64,000 nt of DNA from Oxytricha trifallax (Eukaryota > Ciliophora > Spirotrichea > Sporadotrichida > Oxytrichidae), in assembly GCA_000711775.1 (NCBI GenBank), contig ARYC01017621.1:21103-85102 (forward strand), in the 5' to 3' direction. Under the pieces are notes generated by a model. That model was not told the DNA's origin and did not search any database. It worked only from the letters and a program-made list of their open reading frames with translations. The position numbers and the translations under genes were made by a program. Shown here piece by piece: positions 21,667 through 30,599 of the stretch (the stretch's first letter is position 1; each line of letters opens with the position of its first letter).

Positions 21667-23019
21667 ATGATATCTCATTAAGAACTACCAGACCTATCAC
21701 TTGAGGTCTCTGTAATTAAAATTGAAATTAATAATAGAAAATAAATGGCAAACAAGTGTGTGGGAGACAGAGAGGAGGAGAAAGGTATTAATGAAATTCC
21801 TATACAAACTGAAGAAGTTGAAGTATATTTTTGTGAGCTGTGTGAGAGAGATTTTGCTCATAAATCAAGTTAGTATAGACATATGAAGGAGCATAGAGAA
21901 GTCAAGCTTACTGTATACTTAAAGCATGACAAAATCGATGGGAAGTATGATTGCTTTGAGTGCCATAAGCAGTACTCTCATACAAGAGACTTGAAGAAAC
22001 ATCTTTTAAAAGCTCACTAAAAAGACATAGAAATTGAAAAGCATGAAGTTGAGTTCAAGCTTCTCAATAAAATAAAATCGAGGGAATATTCTAAAATGGC
22101 AGTGTCTGAATAAGCTTGTGAGTTAGAGTGCTTAAAGAAGGGACACAACCAACTAACCTCTGAAATCACAAAAATCATGATCAAAATTCAATACAAGAAA
22201 ATACCAGTTCTTGCGTAGATAGATTAATATACTTCTCTTTAAAGTTATCTAATTCTTGAGGACTCCTTTGATAAGAAAATTATCAATGATCATCAATATG
22301 CTTACAAGGTTTATCCTTTCAACTATCTCTTAAGTGATGATAAGTATTAGATGGAGTTTACTAACGAGTATCAAGTATTCACTCAAGCAAAATTTTAAGA
22401 GTGTAAGTACTTAATCAAGCTAGATGCTGTTCTACTACCCAAGGATCATGTTGCTTTCAGACTCCCACTCTATGAAATGACCCTCAGAGATTTCATTAGT
22501 GATCATAGGAATCATAAGTAGCTTGCTTTGATAGTAACTTAAACCTTAGAAGGCATAAGAGAGTTACATAAGTTAGGCTTTGGTCACAGAGATTTGAAGC
22601 CTGAGAATATTATGATAAACTTCTCTCCTGTAAGAGTGACAATCATTGACTTCAACAGAGCATTAAGGGTAGAAGTATCAAGGCTTTGAAGTGTAATGGG
22701 AACTCTAGCCTATTATCCAGAAAGAGACTGGAGAGACGGGGACTTTCAATGGGATTTGTGGGCAATGGCAGCAATAATAATAGAATGCGATATGCCTCGC
22801 AACGATTATTACTCAACAAGGTGTGAAAAAGATGCGAAGCAAAGAATAAAGCAATTTATAGATAAAACAAGAGTATCTCAAGCGATGAAATAGATGGCAG
22901 AGTAGGTAATAATTAAGCCTAACCACCGATCAGACATATCGATAGAGCAAATAGAATAGTGGTTGAGTAAAATAAACTACAGACCTCTTCAACATGATCC
23001 AAAAGTGCATTTTGAGTGA
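21667..23019 (+). pseudogene. TBE B C2H2 zinc-finger/protein-kinase fusion ('57-kDa' ORF), one TGA
   Basis: One frame from ATG 21667 (MISHQELPDLSLEV) to TGA 23017, about 450 codons, read with TAA/TAG as Gln. ATG 21745 (MANKCVGDREEE) is an alternative start. Finger 1 is CELCERDFAHKSSQYRHMKEH, finger 2 CFECHKQYSHTRDLKKHLLKAH. A linker follows, then a kinase-like domain with KLDAVLLPKDHVAFRL, the catalytic-loop motif HRDLKPENIM near 22590, IIDFNRA in place of DFG, GTLAYYPERDW for the APE region and WDLWAMAAIIIE. The DFG motif is DFN, which may mean weak or absent kinase activity. One TGA at 22687, just before the GTLAYY region, interrupts the frame. Its role in the element is unknown; finger-kinase fusion is typical of TBEs. 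Confidence 0.9.
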
Positions 23020-23059
23020 ATAAATTAAATACATTTACTATATATTTCACATTAAAACC

Positions 23060-23137
23060 TATTAAAAACCACAACCCCAAACAAATTCCCTACAAATCAA
23101 AGCACTTATAAACCTCATTAAGGGGTTTTGGGTTTTG
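23060..23137 (-). repeat. Right terminal inverted repeat of TBE B
   Basis: Inverted copy of the left end, with AAGGGGTTTTGGGTTTTG at the terminus and ATT target duplication outside. Confidence 0.93.
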
Positions 23138-23198
23138 ATTGCTAGAATGAGAGCTTGAATGATTTACTGTTCATAGAAAGAACATTCTGATCAATCAA

Positions 23199-23560
23199 TG
23201 ATGATTGAAAGCACCTAGCCTCTTATAGAATAAACAGATGTGGCATCCACTTACCATTATCAAGCTCTGAAATGTGATAAATAGAATGATATAATGAGAG
23301 ATAAAAGAATTAAGCCAATCTTTGTCAAGTATGAGAATCAACCAGTCCATAAGCGCATTCTTTTTAGCCGTTAAAGATTTGCAGAAGGATAAAAGAAAAT
23401 AGATACAAGCCGTTGATAGAGCTACTAGCACCTTAAAATTTTCAAGGAGAGGTTTGAGAAATATGAAATTGAAGAGATAGAAATAGAAATATATAAGTAA
23501 TAAAAATCAATAAAATATTTAATACTTCTTCGATCCTTGCAATCTCAGATTTAACTAGAT
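23199..23560 (+). pseudogene. Unrecognised ORF just outside TBE B
   Basis: ATG at 23199 reads MIESTQPLIEQTDVASTYHY, then KRIKPIFVKYENQPVHKRIL, to a TGA near 23412. The same frame continues with a Glu/Ile-rich helix (IFKERFEKYEIEEIEIEIYK) to another TGA near 23565. It lies 60 bp from the TBE end, so the insertion may have disrupted it. Family unknown. Confidence 0.35.
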
Positions 23561-23565
23561 TCAAT

Positions 23566-24475
23566 TAAGTTTATCTGATAGCCAACAAATCATCAGATTT
23601 GTATCATAAAAATTCCTTTCGATATTAAATTAATGTGACTAAAATCATATACACTAGAGGGAGTAAGCTTTTATTTCTGATGAAGCTCCATTTACTAAAA
23701 AACAAAATCAATATGATGGAGGAAAGAAAATATTGGTTAAAATTTAAAAATATTTTTTTATAACAATTTAATTTAAAGTATCTATTAGATTTTAACTGGG
23801 TTACATATTTATTATAATTAAAAAGAATTATTTTTAGTTAAATTTATTTTTACTCAAATTAAACTCCGAGATAGTATATAAAGTCATATTAAATATAATA
23901 ACTTCCTTAATTTTGGTAATTAATCAATTAATTAATTTTAGAATAATATCAAAACTATTACCAACATAAATTTAATAAAAGAATTATGAATATAAAATTA
24001 AAGCCCCTTTTCCTCATCACTCATCCAAGGTGAACTCGAAGAAATTGTCTGATATAAATCTTATGTTCAATCATTAAAAAAGTAAGATGTAGAGTTGAAA
24101 TTCTCTGATTAGCTAATGACAAAACTTATACACTTAATTTACTCAAGCAAAACTCATCTTCTGCTTTTGAATAATCCTATCCTCCTTTCTAACTTGATTC
24201 TGTTTTTAAAAAACTAATTGTGATAATAATGTGGACAGCACTTAGGACATAGATGAAACGACTATGGACTGCGACATTATTATCGAAGAGTACCTTTGAA
24301 CTATTCGAAATTTCCAGACTAATATTGAAAGTGCAAAAATTTTTAAGATGGAGGCATTCCAATCTTTGAGAATGATCTTTTTGAGTTATTTTCATAAATT
24401 CTCTGGTTTAATTTCTACATTTGTTTGATTTTATTGACTTATTGTATTGATACTTTTGTTCCGAACGAGGTCTGA
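23566..24475. other. AT-rich spacer, no feature supported
   Basis: Mostly low-complexity AT-rich DNA with short open frames on both strands. I see nothing I would defend as a gene. Confidence 0.4.
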
Positions 24476-24476
24476 C

Positions 24477-24522
24477 CCTCTATCCCATCCCTCTCCCACC
24501 CCAAAATACCCCCCCACCCCCA
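24477..24522 (-). other. C-rich tract, potential G-quadruplex on the minus strand
   Basis: A C-rich stretch with runs of 3-7 C (TATCCCATCC, CTCCCACCCC, ACCCCCCCACCCCC). On the minus strand at least five runs of three or more G lie within 46 nt, enough for a G-quadruplex. It stands out in strongly AT-rich surroundings. Confidence 0.7.
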
Positions 24523-24756
24523 TAAAATTATCCAATTTTATATGGAAATTGATATTACCAAGGTCTAAATCAACTTACTTCATGACCTATCATCATCATA
24601 GTGTGATGATGATATATATATATTTATAAATAAAATCATATTAAAACAATTAAATAAACTTTACATTAAATTATAGTAGAATTTTTATTTCTAATTTTTA
24701 TTGATCACCATTTATAAAATTTTTATTAAAATTTTTTTATTTCATAAATCAACTTC

Positions 24757-25270
24757 ATTCAGCATAATAATGAAAAATAGTCTTAATAATTTTTTTTTCT
24801 TTTTTTCCTTTACTTTTTTTAAAATTTTTTTTCTATTATTGCTAAAATAGAATTGAATTGAAAGGAGAAATTGAAAAATAAATAAATAATTTAAATATCA
24901 AGTATTTCTAACTGCCACTAATTTGTCGTCTTATAGATCTAATTTGGTTTATGTGACTTACCGTTATGTTACTAAGTGTTTCGGTTACATTATTACTGGA
25001 TTGACTTTCAAATGTTTGGAAAAAGTCATTTGACAGATTTGACATTAGGATATTGTGAAACTCCCATGTATTAAAGGGCGATTTGACAGGTTGACACATT
25101 TGACAGAAGATATTGGTCAATTATCCGGATTTCAAATTTATACTTTTATTAATTATTATTATAAATCATATTTAATATTAAAAATATATTGTAAAATTTA
25201 TAGTTGACACATTTGACAGCTGTCAAATCCATAATCTTTAATTTGCACATAAGTAAAGTATATATATATG
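24757..25270 (+). repeat. Left terminal inverted repeat of the SF3 element, with TGTCAAA iterons
   Basis: Contains many TTTGACA/TGTCAAA units, clustered at about 25030-25045, 25080-25110 and 25203-25228, plus a perfect palindrome ATTTGACAGCTGTCAAAT at 25211-25228. In Rep-dependent replicons such iterons bind the initiator; that role here is inferred. A 70-codon frame (24908-25120, minus) is mirrored in the other arm. Confidence 0.88.
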
Positions 25271-25370
25271 AATTTAAAATAATCATTTAAATATTAAAAT
25301 TAATGGAGAAAGTGGTTGCTAATATTTTAATGAATTCATTCGCATCTTCAATTAAAAGTCTTACTTGACC

Positions 25371-25868
25371 ATGAATTTTAGGCACATTCATATGTACTAA
25401 GCTGATTATCCTTACAGTGTTGAAAATTCTGCGCAAGTGGTTTAGCAGCTCAAGAACATAAATTAACGGATAGAGAATGTCTGCATACTTTAAGATCTCG
25501 AAAATAAGCGCAAATATATAGAGTTTGAGTGCTTTGCAAGCACAATAGGGCTTCACAGAAATCCATTTACTCAAGAGAAAAGCTTAGGAACAAAGATTCT
25601 CAAAAAACTTGGCATTGAGATAGTAACTGTAGAAGAAAAAAGCATTAAAGACATTCTAGCAAGGACTTAAAATGTTATACAAATAGGTGGTGATAGCGCA
25701 AAATTCAAATAACTGAAAAAATGTTATTGCATCTAAATCAAGATCATCATCCTTACAATCAAGCAAAACAAAAAAAGAGATGCTCGTAGAGTTTACAGAT
25801 CTTGTAAAGAAAGGAGATATTATAGATCTCTCTCAATATGTCAGGCAACACTGGAAAATCTCAAGTGA
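25371..25868 (+). CDS. SF3 element ORF1 (N-terminal part of a Rep-like protein?)
   Basis: ATG at 25371 (MNFRHIHMYQADYPYSVENS) to TGA 25866, 165 codons with TAA/TAG as Gln. The frame is protein-like to about 25730, then becomes basic and less convincing where ORF2 starts in the next frame, so the two are probably one protein split by a one-base shift between about 25715 and 25790. HIH near the N-terminus could be the HUH motif of a rolling-circle endonuclease, but I see no clear partner motifs. The frame is open for about 100 bp upstream of this ATG without another start. Confidence 0.55.
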
Positions 25869-26622
25869 TATAGTTATGATATCGGAGATTGAACCTAAAC
25901 AAAGGCAGCTGTTGAAGCTTCTTAGGGGAACTGGATTAATTTAGAGAAAGCTAATTCCAGTTGTAGAATCTTTGTAGAAATTTGTATTAAGAAACTAGCA
26001 GGAATACAACGATGCCTAACTTCTTGAATAATCTGAGTTGGAGGAACGGGGCTATGCTGATGCTCTCGATGCCTTGTATTAAGTTATTATCGCGAAGGAG
26101 AATGAGAAGAAATGCTGCGTCTGGCTTTATGGGGCTGCTGATACAGGAAAGACGTCGATAGTTAGGATGCTACAACAGATCTTTGTCTGTGATGTACTCT
26201 AGGAGGGTTAATCACATTTTAAGCTACAAGTAATGCCAATAGATTTCTAGTCCTAGATTGTACTGAATGAAAAGATGAACGACAAGCACTTTTTTCAGTC
26301 TGATAGAGTGGCTAAGATGAAACGCCTACTGGAGGGAAAAGGCTACTCAACTGAAACTAAATACGGAGAGGTAGCAATGGAGTATGTGGACTTATCAGTT
26401 GTCAGTAAAACAAATTCTATGCAATTGAAAAAGCAAAAGAAGATTGATCAGGAAGCATTCCAGTCAAGATGCCATTTGATTAATCTAAGCAATGTGAAGA
26501 AGCAAGTCGACAAGAAGCTATCATTCGACAATGCCCAGTTGGCCAAACATTTCATCCAAAACTTGAAATGGAAAGGACATAAGCTATATTCTCACAAGAA
26601 AGTGATATTAACAGAGAAGTGA
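25779..26622 (+). CDS. SF3 helicase (Rep-like initiator), ORF2
   Basis: ATG near 25780 (MLVEFTDLVKKGDIIDLSQY) to TGA 26620, about 281 codons, no internal TGA. Walker A is CCVWLYGAADTGKTSIV near 26130-26170 (G-x4-GKT/S of SF3). A candidate Walker B is QIVLNEKM. The downstream block KRLLEGKGYSTETKYGE followed by VDLSVVSKTN matches the SF3 B' loop and the motif C asparagine in both order and spacing. SF3 helicases are hexameric DNA helicases of small DNA viruses and related replicons. The preceding helical region could be the oligomerisation domain. The C-terminus is Lys-rich. Single gene between the long terminal repeats; no capsid gene is visible. The frame is intact, unlike most of its neighbours. 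Confidence 0.82.
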
Positions 26623-26737
26623 GCACAATCATACAGAACCTAAATGATTAATGAAAACTTAAAAGTATATTTAGTTTTTAAACATACGCAATTAAAACAA
26701 GTTATATTTATAAATGTCTACACTCTATGCAATTAAT

Positions 26738-27244
26738 CATATATATATACTTTACTTATGTGCAAATTAAAGATTATGGATTTGACAGCTGTCAAATGTG
26801 TCAACTATAAATTTTACAATATATTTTTAATATTAAATATGATTTATAATAATAATTAATAAAAGTATAAATTTGAAATCCGGATAATTGACCAATATCT
26901 TCTGTCAAATGTGTCAACCTGTCAAATCGCCCTTTAATACATGGGAGTTTCACAATATCCTAATGTCAAATCTGTCAAATGACTTTTTCCAAACATTTGA
27001 AAGTCAATCCAGTAATAATGTAACCGAAACACTTAGTAACATAACGGTAAGTCACATAAACCAAATTAGATCTATAAGACGACAAATTAGTGGCAGTTAG
27101 AAATACTTGATATTTAAATTATTTATTTATTTTTCAATTTCCCCAATTCAATTCAATTCTATTTTAGCAATAATAGAAAAAAAATTTTAAAAAAAGTAAA
27201 GGAAAAAAAGAAAAAAAAATTATTAACTTATAATTATGCTGAAT
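26738..27244 (-). repeat. Right terminal inverted repeat of the SF3 element
   Basis: Inverted copy of 24757-25270 with the same palindrome (26780-26797) and TGTCAAA clusters at about 26900-26930 and 26960-26985. The last 3 bp (AAT) served as target for TBE C. Confidence 0.88.
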
Positions 27245-27449
27245 CAAAACCCCAAAATCCTTTCAGTAGTTTGATTGAGTTTTTGATTGATAAAAGTAGA
27301 CTATTAGCGCAAACTTTATTAGGGTTTTAATAGCGTTTATGTAGGGGTTTAATGTTTAAATATTAGTAATTTAAGTAAGTACAAAAAGCGAGTTTTTAAA
27401 ATATTTCACACAAACATAAGCTTAGAGTCATGTGGCAGTTCTATGAATT

Positions 27450-28212
27450 TTATCTTTCTAAGATGATGTTTAAATGTTTCTATTGTTTGTTAATTCTCTT
27501 AGCTTGGCTTGATAATAGTTGAAAATGCAAGTTCTCTGAGACCCCCATTTATTTTATTTTTATCGAGATATTGTTTGATTCTCTACATAGAATCTCTCTC
27601 TCCCCTGCAGCTAAAGTAATCGTTTCTTGGCATGTCGCTCTCTATAATTATTACTGCTAGAGCCCAGATATCCCATTAAGTGTCTCCATCTCTCCAATCC
27701 TCTCTCTCTGGGAAATACCCAGGAGTGCCGTATACATTTCCTTATGCAGAGGCTTGCACTCTTTGAGCTCTGTTGAAGTCAATAATATAAACTCTAAGAG
27801 GCTGAAAGTTCAACATGATGTTCTCTGGCTTTAAGTCTCTATGAACATAACCTAGCTGGTGAAGCTCGTCAACCCCTCAACTATCTGCTATACTATCTAG
27901 CTAATTTATCTCTGACATCTATTGTCAGATAAGAATTCTCTGTAAGTCATTTCAAAAAAGGAAGCCTGAAGGCTACATGATCTTTACCAAGTAAAACAGC
28001 ATCAAGCTAGATGATATGCCTGCACTCATTTAACTTTGCCTTTTAAAGAGCATACTCATTAGCAAATTCCATTTGGAACTTGTCATCAGCAAGGAAGTAA
28101 TTGAAAGGATATATCTTGTAAGCATATTAGTCATCAGTAATGACTCTCTTCTCAATTTTATCTTCAAAAGTAAGGTAGCTTTCTAGGCAAGAATCTAAGT
28201 CAATAATTTTTA
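27450..28212 (-). pseudogene. TBE C kinase domain part of zinc-finger/kinase gene
   Basis: Minus-strand kinase-like domain matching TBE B: DSCLESYLTFEDKIEKRVIT, YAYKIYPFNYFLADDKFQME, a catalytic-loop region near 27840 and GTPGYFPERE near 27730. Frame breaks occur. Its 5' part continues at 28594-29200 beyond the MORN insertion. Confidence 0.78.
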
Positions 28213-28593
28213 ATATATAAATTATGAAAAATAAGTGGAAATGTATAATTTAAAACGAAAATGAATTTTAATTCAAAGTATTAGTATAGATAATTAAAGA
28301 AAATGGAATCATAAACAGCTTTATCATTTTAATATTGACCTTCGTACTTTGCTCCATCTGGCCACACCTACTTTGTTGTTCCCATCTTTTTCTAGCGTCA
28401 CTTGAAATTTCGGTCAATTGACATCGCTACTCCTGCTGGTAAGTGTTGCTGAAATAAAAAAATTTTAGATATGTTTTTTGTAACTTACAAATTTTAGTGA
28501 ATGACCACCATCTTCACCAACAACATCTTAAGACTTCATTTTATTATAATTTATTATCAATTTAATTAATCAATTTCCTATTATAAATTATGA
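28213..28593 (-). other. Inserted MORN-repeat gene fragment, copy 1, with intron
   Basis: Flanked by a 13-bp direct repeat TATAAATTATGAA (28214-28226 and about 28580-28592) and located between zinc-finger and kinase parts of the TBE C gene. On the minus strand it reads MKSQDVVGEDGGHSLKF, a 40-nt intron (GTAAGT...TTTCAG), QHLPAGVAMSIDRNFK, one TGA, then KKMGTTKQVWPDGAKYEGQY, where WPDGAKYEG is a MORN repeat. A diverged homologue lies at 50589-50935. The intron is retained, so the insertion was DNA-based. Homology between the two copies starts at the direct repeat. Confidence 0.7.
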
Positions 28594-29200
28594 ATCTTCA
28601 TTGCCTCTATTTTAACCATGATTTTATTGATCTCAGAGACTGGAAAGTTCTTGACTGCTTTCTTCATTTTAACTTACTTCTAGACTTCAACTCTAAGAGA
28701 CTCCACTGAGTTTCTTGATCTTCTCTTTTAAAGGAATCTATTACCAGTAGCTTCATGAATAAAGACAAAACTTTAATTGTGCTTTTTCTTTAAGTGCACT
28801 TTGAGGTCTCTAGTATGAGAATATGGCTTCTCACAGAACTCACAGACATACTTCCCATCTTTCTTCTAATGCTTGAAATATAACCTTGGCATATCGTTGT
28901 GTATATCTCTCAAGTATCTTTTAAAGGTCGACTTGTAAGGGAAAACTTTATTGCATTCTTTGCATTAATAGTCAACTTTAGCTGGAATTTATTAATGCTC
29001 TATGGCGGCTTTTTAACCTCCTCCTCAATTTGCACAGCTTCTTTGATAACCTCTTACTTAACTTATATTTAAATATCAAAACTAGACTGGTCAAAGTTGT
29101 CATAAGTAGGCTCCCACTGAGTACAAGCGTCTCTGGTCTCAACTTTTCTTGGTTGCTGGAATGATATCTTTTATTGACTTTACCCAAGTAATGCCGCTCT
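28594..29200 (-). pseudogene. TBE C zinc-finger part of zinc-finger/kinase gene
   Basis: Two C2H2 fingers on the minus strand: YQCKECNKVFPYKSTFKRYL and KYVCEFCEKPYSHTRDLKVH, separated by the same spacer type as in TBE B (MPRLYFKHQKKDGK). Downstream the frame reads to SEINKIMVKIEAMKIH, where the MORN insertion begins. Joining across the insertion leaves a one-base discrepancy. Confidence 0.85.
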
Positions 29201-29399
29201 TCTCAAAAGGTTAGCGCTCGTTTTATTTTTCTGATATATTTTATTATAATAATGATAAAATCTACCGAGATAAACTATTATAGTCGAGTATAAGACACTG
29301 TGGTAGATTCACAGACTGAGAGGTAATAAAATTAAATAACCATAGAAGACTGTAAGTCGACATATTTTATGAGAATAATATACATTTTAGTAAATTAAA

Positions 29400-29787
29400 A
29401 TATTCCTAATGAACTTTTGTTTCTCAAGGAGGTCCTCCAAATCAAGTTTGAACTTAATTTGGAGGAAAAATTATTAAGCATTTTTAAATTTAATCTGCTC
29501 CTAATTAAGTTTTAACCTTAAAATTTAACTCCTATTAAAGTTTGAACTTAATTTGGAGGACCTCCTAAAATAATTAAACATTATTAGGAGCAATTTAATG
29601 GAGATAGATTGATAAAAATGGAGATCAATCTGTGAAACTTGAAGCAAGTTTTTCAATGCTTCTCCACACATCTTTTCAAGGTTGGCTTCCAGTAGGTCCT
29701 CCCTATTTAGTAGTAAGATTATAATAAACTTAGAATGGATATCCATAATTTTAAATTTCATTAACATATCTAGAAAGAGGAAGCAAG
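29400..29787. promoter_or_regulatory. Intergenic repeats of TBE C between divergent genes
   Basis: Contains two copies of GTTTGAACTTAATTTGGAGG and inverted partners (CTCCTAATTAAG, CTCCTATTAAAG). The same position in B has ACTTAATTAGGAGC, clearly related. Likely the shared upstream region of the kinase and 22-kDa genes; regulation is inferred. Confidence 0.45.
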
Positions 29788-30578
29788 ATGGAGTCTATGA
29801 ATGATGCAATGAAGAGAATTTAATCTCAAGATTTAATAGGAAAATTTCGAAGTAAAGAGGACCTTTATAGATATTTGGTATAGCAAGGTAAGTTCTTAAG
29901 TAAGATTAATAAATCCATTATAGTTGGATTGTTCTTGCCGACTTAGGAGGGAACTAAAATCTCATTCTTAAAAGCCTTACTGAGTGAAGAGAAAAAAGCT
30001 TTTAAGTCTAATGAAATAAGAATGATAGAGATACCTAACTACCCTGAAATTTCAGTAACAAACCTCTATGATGATGCTATGAGTGATCCAGATGTTGTTC
30101 TCTACCTTCCATCAAAGTTGCAGCTCTCTAATATGTTGCCAGAGAGAAACTTCTTCTTTGGTGTTCTTGCAACTCTGAAGCCCTGAGTACTTAGATGAAG
30201 ATATTTAAAAATGTCACAAGAAACGCTACAGGATCTCTCCTGAAGAAAATAGAAGCAAGGTATTAAAATCAGCGACACCTGGCTCTAGGAACTACAGAAG
30301 CAACCATTCATCTCAAGTAAGCTTTGTCTTCTAACTTTATAGAAAAACCTGGTACTGCTATATACTTAATGAAAGAGTGCAGCAAATTAAACAGATAGAG
30401 AAAGTCTCAAGTAAATCATGAATTAAGTAAGAGGCTCTTCAAAGATTTATAAAAAGAAGACGAGATGAACATAGACGCAGGAGCTGGCACTAAGAAAAGA
30501 AACATGGGCCCAAGCAAGCCTTAAGAGGAAGAAAAGAAAGAGAAGCCAAATCCTTTTATTGGCAAATATGATATGTGA
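29788..30578 (+). pseudogene. TBE C '22-kDa' ORF, frameshifted
   Basis: ATG 29788 (MESMNDAMKRIQSQDLIGKF) aligns with TBE B. Blocks follow: YRYLVQQGKFLSKINKSIIV, EIPNYPEISVTNLYDDAMSD, LYLPSKLQLSNMLPERNFFF. An extra C near 30182 gives a premature TGA; in the next frame it continues PEYLDEDIQKCHKKRYRISP. The end, KYDM then TGA at 30576, matches TBE A's NM-TGA. Confidence 0.82.
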
Positions 30579-30599
30579 ACTTATTCATTCGTTTAAATC

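Larger units (their letters stand above)
18276..23137 (+). mobile_element. Telomere-bearing element (TBE), copy B, best preserved
   Basis: Both ends carry the C4A4 telomere repeat (left CAAAACCCCAAAACCCC; right GGGGTTTTGGGTTTTG with one G lost) within matching terminal repeats of about 78 bp. ATT duplications lie at 18273-18275 and 23138-23140 (ANT). Order is transposase (plus), 22-kDa ORF (minus), zinc-finger/kinase (plus), the same as copy A read from the other strand. At 4862 bp it is about 480 bp longer than A, largely because of an internal 0.8-kb palindrome between the 22-kDa and kinase genes that the other copies lack. Confidence 0.95.
24757..27244 (+). mobile_element. SF3-helicase element with about 0.5-kb terminal inverted repeats
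   Basis: A 2488-bp unit bounded by inverted arms (24757-25270 and 26738-27244) with outer ends ATTCAGCATAAT. The arms are near-identical over several hundred bases, with more difference at the very ends. Each arm contains arrays of TGTCAAA and an 18-bp palindrome. The interior encodes a protein with superfamily-3 helicase motifs and no DDE transposase. This design resembles Rep-encoding linear replicons with terminal repeats (parvovirus-like or CRESS-related) more than a cut-and-paste transposon. The right end abuts TBE C exactly, whose AAT target is the last 3 bp of this element, so its own target duplication cannot be read. Confidence 0.8.

Noticed and set aside
18276-23137. TBE telomeric ends taken as true chromosome ends
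   Set aside because: The C4A4 repeats are inverted at both ends of a unit with ANT duplications and transposase genes, and host sequence continues on both sides.
24908-25120. 70-codon ORF in both terminal repeats of the SF3 element as a gene
   Set aside because: Identical only because it lies in the inverted repeat; it covers the iteron clusters and has no recognisable features. I kept it as a note, not a gene.
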